NCBI GenBank assembly: GCA_958443265.1
Contig: CAUCKA010000006.1
Location: forward strand, 65,478 to 129,477
Direction: 5' to 3'
Length of the DNA stretch: 64,000 nt
Source: an uncultured Collinsella sp.
Lineage (GTDB): Bacteria > Actinomycetota > Coriobacteriia > Coriobacteriales > Coriobacteriaceae
Made by a program: the position numbers and the translations under genes. Position 1 is the stretch's first letter, and each line of letters opens with the position of its first letter. The notes under the pieces were generated by a model that was not told the DNA's origin, made no database searches, and saw nothing but the letters and a program-made list of their open reading frames with translations. This document shows positions 1 to 9,406 of the stretch, piece after piece.

Positions 1-225
1 TTCCAAGAAGGCCTTGTCGTGGCTCCAGGTTTTGTACTCGGGCGTGTTGTGGTTAACGGCGTCGCAGGCCAGCGCCAGATCGGGCACGCCATACATGTAG
101 CCGTGGTCGGTAATGGCGACGGCGGGCATGCCCAGCTCAACGGCACGGTTGACCATATCCTGGATACGTGTTGCGCCGTCGAGCATGGAGAAGACAGTGT
201 GGTTGTGCAGATGGACGAATGCCAT
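1..225 (-). CDS. dnaE: DNA polymerase III alpha subunit, N-terminal fragment (cut by window edge)
   Basis: The reading frame runs from ATG at 225 off the left edge, so only 75 residues are visible. The N-terminus MAFVHLHNHTVFSMLDGA, followed by an ITDHG motif, is the classic start of the PHP domain of DnaE-type replicative polymerases, with the His-x-His pair and the TDHG metal-site motif intact. The rest of the protein (polymerase core, OB fold) must lie outside the window. The start is supported because the family begins exactly here. A dnaE2-type paralogue cannot be excluded from this much sequence. Confidence 0.9.
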   Translation of the reverse strand, partial: MAFVHLHNHTVFSMLDGATRIQDMVNRAVELGMPAVAITDHGYMYGVPDLALACDAVNHNTPEYKTWSHDKAFLE

Positions 226-464
226 GTGATGAGCTCCGATGCGGGTTCGTGTTCTGACTGAACGATTTTACCCCACGGCACGGACAGCGCCCGAACCTAG
301 CCAAACCCACACGGGCAGTCTTTTTGGGACCTTCAAAAAGGGAATGAGGGCATCCCGATGCATCGAGTATTACTGGAACCCCGGCGATACGCTGAATGAT
401 TTGTGACGAATAGTCATGTCCATCAAGAAGGCTCGACGCTTCGGGCAGCTCGTCAATCGATATA
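226..464. other. Intergenic stretch between dnaE and the MFS gene
   Basis: No convincing gene is present. The stretch contains CAGTCTTTTTGGGAC near 314-328, a motif that recurs at 2051-2065 (inverted) and inside the palindrome at 19149-19183. It therefore looks like one member of a small dispersed family. The sequence just left of 465 could encode the start of an open frame coupled to the MFS stop codon (see the rejected list). Confidence 0.4.
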
Positions 465-1664
465 TCAATTCTTGGAGACATGTATTCCTACCATTTTTAA
501 AGAAACAACGGCGGTAATTGCTATCGCGATTGCACCAATAATACCGAGCGCTATCTGAATGGGATATAACCCCAACACATGTCCAAATATGGAGAAAAAC
601 ACTGCAGAAAAGAGAGCCCTTACCAGAGACGCGACGGAAAGGATCGTCGCGCGGAGATCGTCCGCTATCGCGTCTTGGATTAAGTTTTCCGAAGTGATGT
701 ACACCACTTCTGGGAGAAAACAAAGCACCATGCTAAGGCCAAACAAACACAGCGGATTTGAAGCGAACCACGGAAGAATCATGAAAAGGCCAGCCTCGAT
801 TAGCATCGAGCCGAGCATGGTATTTCTTTTCCCGAAACGCAATGAGAAGAAATCTGCTGCAATGTAGGCCGTCGCATTTACTGCATAGGATGCACCGAAA
901 AAGATTCCTATTATGGAAACGGGAGCATCAAATGCGTCGAATACCAACTGATTCAAGTTGTAATAACTCCCATAGAATCCATCGAGCATGCTTGTGCCGA
1001 TTAGAAGAAGCAGTACCGCAAAAGCGGATTCTCCAACACGCCAGGTTTCGCGTCTGAACATCTTGGCCGCATCAAACCTTCCCTTTTCAGAGCTTTCAGA
1101 ACGGGTCGCTTCCGTCCTCTCAATGGGATACAGAAGGAAAAGCTGCAGGAGATAGAAAACGGAGACACATACGTAGAGGGCGCTCCAAGATACTTGGGCA
1201 ATGAAAGATCCGAGCACAATCGCCATTCCCGTAGCGATTGATTGCGCGGCAAGCAGCCGAGCGTTGATGGTGAGGAAACGCTCTCCTTGACCGGCATTCC
1301 GGGCAATTTCATATAAAAGTGCTTGTTCGGATCCCGATTGAAGGGAGTAGGCGAGTGCCTCAACAAGGGAAAGCACGACAAGAAAGGGGCCTGAGAGCAA
1401 CAGCATGCCAGCCGTATGGAAGAAAAGCAGCAGCACGCCCACTTGAATCGAAAACTTCTTTCCAAAGAAATCGCCTATCAGCCCTGTTGGCAGCTCGAGG
1501 ACGACCGTTGTAATGTTAAACAGGGCTTGATAAAGCGCGATTTCCGTGACAGACATTCCTTTCTCCGCAAGGAAAAGTAGAAACACTCCCCGATTTAAAA
1601 CAAATCCCGCGAGAACGAAAAAGGCGGAATAGATGTGCAGTTGCGTAGCGGCATTCTTATTCAT
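465..1664 (-). CDS. Major facilitator superfamily transporter
   Basis: A 399-residue integral membrane protein with about twelve hydrophobic segments. It carries an MFS-like loop after helix 2 (ELPTGLIGDFFGKK, the D-x2-G-x-K type A motif). The general pattern resembles small-molecule or drug exporters of the MFS_1 group; the substrate cannot be told from sequence. Its ATG overlaps the TGA of the upstream 83-residue gene (ATGA, 1661-1664), so the two are probably translated together. The pair is visibly less GC-rich than addA next door, which hints at acquisition by transfer. No dedicated regulator is adjacent. Confidence 0.85.
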   Translation of the reverse strand: MNKNAATQLHIYSAFFVLAGFVLNRGVFLLFLAEKGMSVTEIALYQALFNITTVVLELPTGLIGDFFGKKFSIQVGVLLLFFHTAGMLLLSGPFLVVLSLVEALAYSLQSGSEQALLYEIARNAGQGERFLTINARLLAAQSIATGMAIVLGSFIAQVSWSALYVCVSVFYLLQLFLLYPIERTEATRSESSEKGRFDAAKMFRRETWRVGESAFAVLLLLIGTSMLDGFYGSYYNLNQLVFDAFDAPVSIIGIFFGASYAVNATAYIAADFFSLRFGKRNTMLGSMLIEAGLFMILPWFASNPLCLFGLSMVLCFLPEVVYITSENLIQDAIADDLRATILSVASLVRALFSAVFFSIFGHVLGLYPIQIALGIIGAIAIAITAVVSLKMVGIHVSKN

Positions 1665-1912
1665 TTGGCACTTCCATCAACTACTTTTGTCGGGCCGCTC
1701 GCTACTGACTCGAAGCCTGAAGTGTTCACAGTTTCCGATGAAGAGCTACCTTGCCTTTTTGCGGCCTGGGCACGCTTCTCGTACTTATTGCCGTTGAGCC
1801 TGTTGCGGCTGGAGCGCTTGCCCGTGGCGTTTTCGATATCCTGCATGATGGACCCCGCTAGGGCGTCAAAAAGCTCCTCCGGCGTCACCCCAAGCGTTTT
1901 GGTGAGCTGCAT
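1661..1912 (-). CDS. Short DUF3284-like protein, probably truncated
   Basis: An 83-residue protein. Residues 1-47 (MQLTKTLGVTPEELFDALAG ... GNKYEKRAQ) match the pattern I recall for the N-terminus of DUF3284 proteins (START/SRPBCC-like fold, about 140 residues): a beta strand, a helix with S-x4-D-I, then TGK and G-x-x-Y-x-K. After residue 50 the similarity stops, and a low-complexity Ser/Thr/Lys tail follows to the stop codon. A good ribosome site (AAGGAG, 4 nt before ATG) precedes it. It overlaps the start of the MFS gene by 4 nt. Function is unknown; it may be a relic or a chimera whose main role is translational coupling. Confidence 0.55.
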   Translation of the reverse strand: MQLTKTLGVTPEELFDALAGSIMQDIENATGKRSSRNRLNGNKYEKRAQAAKRQGSSSSETVNTSGFESVASGPTKVVDGSAK

Positions 1913-2056
1913 ATGGCTCCTTATTCGTTTGAACCGTTCGAGCTATTGTACCGTCCCAGGCTCTCCTATGCGTTGCGGTGCTATTTGGACGATTGAGGGC
2001 TTTATCCGGGGCGGCCGCGTGGGTTTGCCCAAAGTAGCTAAAAAAGCCCCGTCCCA

Positions 2057-2094
2057 AAAAGACTGCGGTGGAATCGATAGGGATTCCACCGCAG
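2057..2094 (-). terminator. Rho-independent terminator after addA
   Basis: A perfect 13-bp inverted repeat (CTGCGGTGGAATC at 2063-2075 and its complement at 2082-2094) with a 6-nt loop. On the minus strand it is followed by TCTTTTT. It lies 12 nt past the addA stop codon and should end the addB-addA transcript. Confidence 0.85.
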
Positions 2095-2105
2095 GTTGTT
2101 GAGGG

Positions 2106-5100
2106 CTAAAGGTTGTAGGTGACCACTTGGGGCTCGCAGGGGTTGGCGGGGTCGACCTGCTCCGCGCGGACGAACTTGACGGTCACGGCCTCAAAGCCCG
2201 CCTTGTGCAGAACATCGGCGTAGACGCGCGCCTGCAGGGCGTGCTTCTCCCGCAGCTGTTCCGGCGTCTCGTCCGGTGTGCCGCCCGTCTTGTAGTCGAT
2301 GACCAGCGCGCGTGACGAATCCGCCGGGTTCGTCGCCAAGGCGTCGATGGCGCCCTCGGCATATGCACCGTAGCGGGCGATGTCCTCGTCCTCGCAGCCC
2401 AGCGAGAAGAACGGCACCTCGGCACGGATGCACGGCCAGGCAAGCAGCTCGGCACGGACCGCCGACTTGAGCCAGCGGTCCAGGGCAACGTCGAAGCGTT
2501 CGCGCTGCTCCGGCGTCAGGCACCACAGGCGCGCCAGCGCATCGGCACGCTCAGCGGGCAGCGCATCGGCACCCATCTCGATCAGCCACTGGCAGGCGGC
2601 ATGGAACGCCGAGCCCAGCGCCATGGGGTTGCCGGCGGGCTCAACGGCGGCCACGCCTGCATCCGTCATCTCGGAACCATCCGACTCCGCATCATCGCCG
2701 GCCTCGTCCATGGGCGTGTGTGCCTCGGCGGCACGGTCCTCGGACTCGGCATGCAGCGCCGCGGCAATTGACGAGTAGCTGTACGAATCGCGCGCCGGAT
2801 ACGGGCAGGCGCCCATGCGCACGCCCACCGTCTGGGGATACACGAGCTCAAACGCATCGGGCTCGGGGTCGGCAGGGCCGGGAACGGCGGCGCGGGCATC
2901 CGCACCGGCGCCCTCCGGCTCCGCATCGCCGCGGACAAGCCTGCCCTCGGCATCCAGCGAAGCGTTGGCCTCAAACGCCTGCTCGCCAAAGGTAAAGTCC
3001 GAAAGCGAAATGAGCTCGTAGTCGCCCGGCTTGGAGTTGTCGAACACCAGGCGGTCGGCATCGAGCTGCGGCATGTCCAGAGCGTCGGTAGGCAGAATAC
3101 GACGCAGCACGTCATAGGTCAGATCGGTCTCGACGTCGAAGGTCGGCGCCGTCACCTTGCCGCGGCTCACGCCGGCATCCATCGCCAGAATGACCAGCTC
3201 TCGCGCACGCGTCATGGCGACATAGAGCAAGCGAGCCCGCTCCTCGAGCGAAAGCTGCAGGTCGTCGTTACGCAGGCGGGCAAATGCCTCGGCGGGAGAG
3301 CCCGTCGCACAGACGTCCTCCATGAGCTCTGGCGGCAGCCACAGCGACATGCCCTTGCCCTTAAACGCGTGCTCAAACTGCTTTTTGACGTCATCGCCCT
3401 TCACGAACGTGCCGTCCGCGAGTTTAACGCCGTCGAAGCGTGCCGGCAGCGCCACGACCTGCGCTCCGCCCTCGACACGCCCCATCTGAGCCGCACCGGA
3501 CGATTTGCGCACGCCAAAACACTCGGCAACCGCTACGACCGGATACTCCAGACCCTTGGACGCATGCACCGTCATGATGCGCACCGCGCCGTCGCCCTCC
3601 TCGTTGAGCGCGCCCGGGGCCTCCTTGCCCGCCAAGAAGCGGTCGAAGGCGAGCGCGATGGAGCGCGGAGAATTGCCGAGCTCGGCCTCTGCCTCGGCCA
3701 CGGCGTCGAGCGCCTTGAGCACGTTGGCGGCGATGGCCTTGCCCTCGGGACCACGCTGCGCCAGACGCACAAACCAGCCGGAGGCGTTGACAGTATCGCG
3801 CGCGATGGCGGCGAACGAATCGCGCCCCACGCGACGAAGCGCATAGCGCAGCACCTCGCGGGCGCGCGTCAGCAGCGGCAGATCCCGCAGCCCCGGCACA
3901 TCGCAATCGCTCATGATGCCCACGTCGATGTTGCGGCGCGAGGTCTCCCCCGTCTGGTCGTCCAGCTTGGTCGCCAGCGCCAGGAACTCCTGACCGCCGA
4001 GCGCAAACATCGGCGAGGCCAGCAGCGGCATAAGACCCTGCGCCGTATCGGCCGGGTTAGCAAGCGCGCACACCAGAGCACGCACCGTTTGGACCTCGGC
4101 AGCCTGGGCAAAGACCGAGCCGCCCGCGATGACGCAGTCGAGCCCCTGGTCGCGGAAGGCCTGCGCATAGACATCGGCGTTGGTCATGCGGCCCAGCAGC
4201 AGGACCATGCTGCCCTGGGGCTGGCCCGCTTTAACGAGTGCTTGGAATCGCTCCGCAATCGCACGAGCTTTCGCCTGCGTTCGCTCCTGCGTACTGTCAC
4301 CGGCAACGAAGATCGCCTGGCGGCGCGATGCCTTCGCCTTGAGCTTGTCCTCGCGTTCGTCGCTCGGTTCAAGATCCAAGAACCCCTGCATCAAACCACC
4401 GGTGTCGCCGTCAAAGACGCGCGCCACATAGCGCAGCACCTCGTCGTGGCTGCGGAAGTTGCGTACAAGCTTGACGAGCTCGCCGGCGGGGGCATCGGAC
4501 GTGGCGACCGTCTCGGACGCCGTCGTCGAACCCACCTTGCGCTCCTGGCGACGGAACACCTCGACCTCGGCACCACGGAAGCGGTAGATCGACTGCTGCG
4601 CATCGCCTACGGTGCACAGTGCGCGCTCCCCCGCGCCCGTCAGGTAACGGATCAAATCGACCTGCATCTGGTCGGTATCCTGGAACTCGTCGATCATGAC
4701 CATCTTAAAGCGGCCCTCATAGGCCGCTCGAATAGCCGGATAGTCGCGCAGCGCCTCGTACGCCATACGCAGTAGGTCGTTGTTATCGAGCGCGGACTGG
4801 CCGGCCTTCAGCGCGCGATACTCAGCCTCCACAGCACGAGCAAGCCCCACCAGCGCATCGAGCGCCGGACCGCCGCAGGCAAGCACGATATTGATAAATG
4901 CATCGGCGGCCTCGGCCTTGAGCAGCTCCACCTGCTCCTTAGGAAACGCCTTGCTCGCCCGAGGCATGCTGCACGACATCATGAGTCGCGCCGCATCCTC
5001 CATGGTTTTGCCGCTCGCCTCAAACGCGTCGATGGCATCGAGTGCCACCTGCGCTTTCTCGGTCGCGGCCTTGCTTGCGCCCAGCGCCGCACGATAGGCA

Positions 5101-5729
5101 TCGGCGAGTGCCGAGGTATCGGCCTGGCCGCGCGCCACGCACACGTCGTCCATACCGCCCGGCAGCTGGCTCGAGAGCTCCAGCAGCTCACGCACCAGGC
5201 CCTTGATGGTGGTGCCGGCGCCAAAGAGGCCACCCTCGCCTGCCATGGGATACCAGGCGTAGAGGCTTTTAAGCGAAGCGGCGAGCTCGGGGGCGGCATC
5301 GGGCGCCGTCGCTCGGGCCAGCACATGCTCAACAGCCTGATCCATAAGCTCATCGGTATCGGTAAGCACCGTGAACTCGGGATCGATGCCCAGCTCCAAC
5401 GCATGCGCGCGCAGGATGCGCGAACACATGCCGTGAATGGTCGAGATCCACGCATCGTCGACGGTCAGGGCCTCCTCGTCCATACCCTCTTCGATAAGCG
5501 CGCGACGCACGCGGTCGCGAATCTCGGCCGCGGCATCTTTGGTAAAGGTAATGGCGAGCACCTGATCCAGATGCTCGACAAACGGACCGGATTCGGGCGA
5601 GAGCGCATAGACGATGCGGCGCGTGAGGGTAAAGGTCTTGCCCGAGCCGGCACCTGCCGAGACAAACAGCGGGCGGTCGAGCGTTTTGACGACTTGCAGT
5701 TGTTGCGGCATCAAAGTCGAAAGATCCAT
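2106..5729 (-). CDS. addA: UvrD/AddA-type ATP-dependent helicase-nuclease
   Basis: A 1207-residue superfamily 1 helicase, close to the usual AddA length. Motifs in order: Walker A SAGAGSGKT near residue 25, motif II MIDEFQDTDQMQ near residue 345, QQSIYRFRGA, motif V-like VMTVHASKGLEYPV, motif VI LLYVAMTRA, and a C-terminal PD-(D/E)XK nuclease site with ALVIDYKTG. This is the AddA layout (helicase plus RecB-family nuclease), acting in double-strand break end resection with its partner. The gene begins 4 nt after the addB stop codon (addB first, addA second), as in AddAB operons, and ends at a strong terminator. Confidence in the family is very high; the exact name assumes AddAB rather than another RecBCD analogue. 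Confidence 0.92.
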   Translation of the reverse strand: MDLSTLMPQQLQVVKTLDRPLFVSAGAGSGKTFTLTRRIVYALSPESGPFVEHLDQVLAITFTKDAAAEIRDRVRRALIEEGMDEEALTVDDAWISTIHGMCSRILRAHALELGIDPEFTVLTDTDELMDQAVEHVLARATAPDAAPELAASLKSLYAWYPMAGEGGLFGAGTTIKGLVRELLELSSQLPGGMDDVCVARGQADTSALADAYRAALGASKAATEKAQVALDAIDAFEASGKTMEDAARLMMSCSMPRASKAFPKEQVELLKAEAADAFINIVLACGGPALDALVGLARAVEAEYRALKAGQSALDNNDLLRMAYEALRDYPAIRAAYEGRFKMVMIDEFQDTDQMQVDLIRYLTGAGERALCTVGDAQQSIYRFRGAEVEVFRRQERKVGSTTASETVATSDAPAGELVKLVRNFRSHDEVLRYVARVFDGDTGGLMQGFLDLEPSDEREDKLKAKASRRQAIFVAGDSTQERTQAKARAIAERFQALVKAGQPQGSMVLLLGRMTNADVYAQAFRDQGLDCVIAGGSVFAQAAEVQTVRALVCALANPADTAQGLMPLLASPMFALGGQEFLALATKLDDQTGETSRRNIDVGIMSDCDVPGLRDLPLLTRAREVLRYALRRVGRDSFAAIARDTVNASGWFVRLAQRGPEGKAIAANVLKALDAVAEAEAELGNSPRSIALAFDRFLAGKEAPGALNEEGDGAVRIMTVHASKGLEYPVVAVAECFGVRKSSGAAQMGRVEGGAQVVALPARFDGVKLADGTFVKGDDVKKQFEHAFKGKGMSLWLPPELMEDVCATGSPAEAFARLRNDDLQLSLEERARLLYVAMTRARELVILAMDAGVSRGKVTAPTFDVETDLTYDVLRRILPTDALDMPQLDADRLVFDNSKPGDYELISLSDFTFGEQAFEANASLDAEGRLVRGDAEPEGAGADARAAVPGPADPEPDAFELVYPQTVGVRMGACPYPARDSYSYSSIAAALHAESEDRAAEAHTPMDEAGDDAESDGSEMTDAGVAAVEPAGNPMALGSAFHAACQWLIEMGADALPAERADALARLWCLTPEQRERFDVALDRWLKSAVRAELLAWPCIRAEVPFFSLGCEDEDIARYGAYAEGAIDALATNPADSSRALVIDYKTGGTPDETPEQLREKHALQARVYADVLHKAGFEAVTVKFVRAEQVDPANPCEPQVVTYNL

Positions 5730-5732
5730 GGT

Positions 5733-8700
5733 CTACACGTCCCTCCTTACAAACGTTCCTTCGTGGTTATACGAGCAGCGCACATGCGCGGCCTGAGCCG
5801 ACGTCGGGTCGACGGCGGCAACGTTGCCTGCCTCGAGCTCGCGCAGACGCTCGGCAATGCCGGTCTCCACGCGATCGAGCAGCGCATCGAAGTCCATGTT
5901 GCCGCCCTCGCCGGGAAAGCCCTTCTTAAGGCCTGGGATGCGGCCGTCGCCGCGCTCTTCCTCAAGCAACTCGGCGCTCGCCGCACCGCGCAGCGCGGGC
6001 TTGCCGCCCTTGGTCGAAAAATAGAGCGCGGCGCGGGTATCCAGATCCAGCGCCCGACGCATGGCCTGCGCGTAGATGAGTGTCTGGGTATGGGGCGGCA
6101 GCCAGCGCGGGTCGTCGATGGGGGCCTCGCCCGACTCCTCGTCGCGCACCGTGGGGTCGGCGAGTTTAAACTCCTCGACACCCGAACGATGCTTGTAGTC
6201 GATTACCACGGCGCGATTCTCGGCATCCACGTCAACGCGGTCGATGCGCCCACCGAGTGGCCAACCGGCATACTCGACCCGGAGCTCGTTGAACGCAAAC
6301 TCCAGGTAGCGCGGCGCGAAGGGCGCGAGCGCCTCGGACTCGTAGGCAAGCACGCCCTCCAGCTGCGGCAAAATCTCGGCCACCTGGCGCTCCTCCACCG
6401 GGGAGAGCGGCACCAGCGGGCCCTCGGTACCGCGCTTGCCGGCGTGCTCGGCCAGGGTCTCGGCAAAGACCTCGTGCAGCAGCTCCTTCGCGCGCGGCAG
6501 ATTCATGGGTGTCACGCGCTCCATGCCCTCCTGGGGCAGGCGGGCATGGAGGTGCTCCAGCACATCGTGGACAAAGTTGCCCTTCTCCATGTTTCCAAAG
6601 CCCGCATCAATGGACTGGGGCTTCACGCGATACGACACGAACCAGCATAGCGGGCAGGTCGAATAGGCCTCGATCTGCGAGGCAGACGTCAGGCGCGGCA
6701 CCAGCGGCGCATCCTCGCCCTCGCCATCGCGACGGCGCAGGACCAGATACGGAATGGCTTCATCGCTCAGATGCTGAGGAGCTTCGCAGGTCACGCGCTC
6801 GCGCCTAAGACCTTCGCCTGCCGCGGGATCGAAGTCCCTTACGATATCGCCCTCACCCACGCACTTCGCCTTGTCGGCGCCAACGGCCTTAGCGTCGTCA
6901 GCGGCCTTGTCGGCGTCAGCGGCCTTAGCATCGTTAGCGGCCTCGGCATGCGCCCGCAACTCGGTCCACACGGCCGCCGGATAACACTCGCGCGCCTGAC
7001 GATCGTGGGTCACACGGGCGAGCGTAACCGGACCACGCGACGCTTGTATCGCGCGGCCAAAGCGTGCGCGCAGCAAGGCCGCAGGCTCAAGCGTCACGCC
7101 CTCGCGACCGAGGCTCGCCGTCAGCGTGGTCAGCGGCCCCTCTTCGTGTGAGAGCGGATAGCTGTCCAGATCGACATCGGCAAACAGCACGGCATCGTAG
7201 CTGCCGGGGCGCAGAGCCGCCGCATCGGCAAGCGAAGCAAAGCGAACCTGGGCGCGTGGCGCACGGTCAACCTCGTAGGTCTCGTAATCGTAGGCGGCGC
7301 TACGCTTGTCCACCTTGGTTCGAATGTCGTCGAGCACGGGCACGGTCGCGGCCTGCGACACGTCGAGCGCACGGGCGCCATTCATAAGGATGTCGATGAC
7401 GTGGCGCAGCAGGGCCACCTCCGCCTGGCGACGGGCCTGACCGTCGAGACCGCCAAGTGCGCGATCGGGCAGTGCCTCGGCAACGGCAAGCATGGCCTTG
7501 AGCGCCGTCACGGGTTTGTCGCGCCACAGCGCCTGGAACACGTCCGAGATCACGCACGGCACGTTCTTAAACCAGTTCTCGTCGCTCGCCGCTTTACGCG
7601 CGCCCCTCACCTGGCCCTGCACGCTCTGCAGCAGGCTCTTGACGCCCGCAGTGGTCTTGCTGCGCGACAGTCGCATATTCTTGTCGAACGTGCGCGCGCT
7701 GGCGGCGTCGGCACCCGAAAGCGGGCTGTAAATCCAGTCGGTAAGCTCCGGAGCGGGCCACCACTCAGTCTTAGAAGCTGCCCCTTCGTTGGCGGCCTTC
7801 ATACGCTCGATCAGGTTGGCGAGCGCCGTGAACTGCCTGCCCGCAATGGATTGGGAAAACGCCGTGAACTCGGCCGTCTCGGCAGCAACGTGGCGCGCCG
7901 CCAAACGAGCGGCAAGCTCGCCGAACAGCTGGGGTGCCCGGGCAGAAACAACGAGCACGCGTACGGGGTCGGCGGGTGTTGCAGCAGCTTTATCGTCCTT
8001 GGACTCCTTGTGCGCTTTCACCAACTTATCGATGACGTCCGCATAAGCATGGGCACGGGCATGGGGGCCGGCGACCTCAATAAAGGCAGGCTGAGCAGCG
8101 GACTTGGAGGCAGTCTGGGGCGCGGCGGCGCCCTCCCCCAGCGGCGCGATCTCAAACAGCACACCGCGGACATCAAATGCCGCGGCAAGCTCCTCGCGCA
8201 TCGCCGCTTGCTCGCGGGCAAGCAGCACGACAACCTCTCCCCCGTTGTTTGCCACGGCGGACAGCAGCTCGAGCAGGCTATACGTAAATGACGTGACGCC
8301 GCGCACGCAAACGGCGCGGGCGCACCCCGGCAGGTTGTCGGCCAAAGCGCCGGCCATAATGTCAGCCGCCTCGCAGGGCTCGACCATATCTCGACGGTCC
8401 AAACCGCGCGCATAGGCGCACAAAAGTTCAAACACGCGAGCCTCGGCGTCGCTTTTGGGCTTGGGCTTGCAAACGTTGTCGCAGCAACGCTCGGCGCCTG
8501 TCCCTGCCACACCCGGCAGCACATCGCGAGCCATACGCGCGAGCATACGCACCGTGCCCTGGCTGCGCGAAAGCGGCTGCAGGTCGGCGTCGTCGAGGCG
8601 CGCTACCATGTCCGAAAACAGCATCTGGCGCTGCAGGTTGTCGACGAAACCGCGCCCGTCGCCCAAAAGCTCCCAAAGCGAGCGAAGCCACGATGTAGGC

Positions 8701-8885
8701 GTCTTGTAGTCAATACCCAGCGAAACGCCGGCTTCCGCCGCATCATGACGGCACAGGTCGAGCTCGGCAAACGTTGGCGCCAGCAGCACGGCACGCCCGT
8801 GGCGGGCAATAAGGTCGGCAAGCAGCGCCGCCTCGGCATCGCTCAAATCCGCGCCGGCGTTGGTGGTATAGATTCGAACAGGCAT
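5733..8885 (-). CDS. addB: AddB-like PD-(D/E)XK nuclease / inactive helicase subunit
   Basis: A 1050-residue partner of AddA. The C-terminal third holds a RecB-type nuclease site (VVIDYKHRSG) preceded by a conserved AYSTCPLCWFV segment. The N-terminal region shows the AddB-like RHGRAVLLAPTFAELD stretch but no GxGKT/S Walker A motif, so ATP binding there is probably lost. Canonical AddB carries four iron-sulfur cysteines, one before the nuclease domain and three near the C-terminus. Here the C-terminus has only one (HVRCSYNHEG), so the cluster seems absent. An Ala/Asp/Lys low-complexity insert (AAD/KAAD repeats) sits near residue 660. It is first in the operon; the start codon is followed closely by MPVRIYTTNAGADLSD. 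Confidence 0.85.
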   Translation of the reverse strand: MPVRIYTTNAGADLSDAEAALLADLIARHGRAVLLAPTFAELDLCRHDAAEAGVSLGIDYKTPTSWLRSLWELLGDGRGFVDNLQRQMLFSDMVARLDDADLQPLSRSQGTVRMLARMARDVLPGVAGTGAERCCDNVCKPKPKSDAEARVFELLCAYARGLDRRDMVEPCEAADIMAGALADNLPGCARAVCVRGVTSFTYSLLELLSAVANNGGEVVVLLAREQAAMREELAAAFDVRGVLFEIAPLGEGAAAPQTASKSAAQPAFIEVAGPHARAHAYADVIDKLVKAHKESKDDKAAATPADPVRVLVVSARAPQLFGELAARLAARHVAAETAEFTAFSQSIAGRQFTALANLIERMKAANEGAASKTEWWPAPELTDWIYSPLSGADAASARTFDKNMRLSRSKTTAGVKSLLQSVQGQVRGARKAASDENWFKNVPCVISDVFQALWRDKPVTALKAMLAVAEALPDRALGGLDGQARRQAEVALLRHVIDILMNGARALDVSQAATVPVLDDIRTKVDKRSAAYDYETYEVDRAPRAQVRFASLADAAALRPGSYDAVLFADVDLDSYPLSHEEGPLTTLTASLGREGVTLEPAALLRARFGRAIQASRGPVTLARVTHDRQARECYPAAVWTELRAHAEAANDAKAADADKAADDAKAVGADKAKCVGEGDIVRDFDPAAGEGLRRERVTCEAPQHLSDEAIPYLVLRRRDGEGEDAPLVPRLTSASQIEAYSTCPLCWFVSYRVKPQSIDAGFGNMEKGNFVHDVLEHLHARLPQEGMERVTPMNLPRAKELLHEVFAETLAEHAGKRGTEGPLVPLSPVEERQVAEILPQLEGVLAYESEALAPFAPRYLEFAFNELRVEYAGWPLGGRIDRVDVDAENRAVVIDYKHRSGVEEFKLADPTVRDEESGEAPIDDPRWLPPHTQTLIYAQAMRRALDLDTRAALYFSTKGGKPALRGAASAELLEEERGDGRIPGLKKGFPGEGGNMDFDALLDRVETGIAERLRELEAGNVAAVDPTSAQAAHVRCSYNHEGTFVRRDV

Positions 8886-8981
8886 GGTCCTCCACTCAAA
8901 CCGTTCGCAATATTCAATGTTTCCATCCTACCCGCCCGCGCGGACAGATTTGCCCCACGCCAACAGATTTGACCCCTTGGA

Positions 8982-9042
8982 GACGGAGGAAAATGGATCA
9001 CCGAGGAGGTCAGTCTAACCCAGTGATCCGTTTTCCTCCGTC
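8982..9042. repeat. GGGGAC-family palindrome (20-bp arms)
   Basis: The arms GACGGAGGAAAATGGATCAC (8982-9001) and GTGATCCGTTTTCCTCCGTC (9023-9042) are inverted with a single mismatch, flanking a 21-nt loop, and are followed by CCCC. Part of one arm recurs at 24285-24305. It lies between addB and yerC and could terminate yerC transcripts, although no good T-run follows on the minus strand. Confidence 0.75.
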
Positions 9043-9106
9043 CCCAAAGGATCAAAAAACCGCCCCCGAAGGGACGGTTCTGCGCAATTCGTTTGTTGCC
9101 GCTGGC

Positions 9107-9406
9107 CTACTCGCCATCCTCCAGCTTGATGAGGATCTTGCGATAGCCACCGTACTCGCCGTTGAGCGCCTTTGAAACGCGGCTCACCGTAGTGGACGAA
9201 GCGCCGGTGCGGGCCTGAACCTCAACATAAGGCTCGCCCTCATCCAGATAACGCGCAACCTGCAGACGTTGCGAAAGATCGCAGATCTCGCGCGGCGTGC
9301 AGATATCGGTCAAAAACGCCTGGATATCCTTCTCGTCATCCAAAAGACTAAATGCGTGGACCAGCTGCTTGACATCAGGCTTGTCAAACATGTTCTCGAT
9401 ATTCAT
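9107..9406 (-). CDS. yerC: YerC/YecD-family TrpR-like DNA-binding protein
   Basis: A 99-residue helical protein. It carries the TrpR-like helix-turn-helix seen in the YerC family: DICTPREICDLSQRLQVARY followed by TGASSTTVSRVSKAL near residues 65-80. Family members are small DNA-binding proteins of poorly defined role; some annotations call them Trp operon repressor-like. The gene stands alone between the palindrome at 8982 and a 320-bp untranslated stretch. Only a weak ribosome site is visible before the ATG. Confidence 0.85.
   Translation of the reverse strand: MNIENMFDKPDVKQLVHAFSLLDDEKDIQAFLTDICTPREICDLSQRLQVARYLDEGEPYVEVQARTGASSTTVSRVSKALNGEYGGYRKILIKLEDGE

Noticed and set aside
137..481. 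Open frame downstream of the MFS gene on the minus strand (114 aa)
   Set aside because: It overlaps the MFS stop and then runs into the dnaE start region in the same strand; composition shifts halfway and no family is recognised. A short coupled peptide is possible but unsupported.
3369..6650. Long plus-strand frames opposite addA/addB
   Set aside because: They mirror high-GC codons of real genes, are Arg/His-rich and have no ribosome sites or domains.
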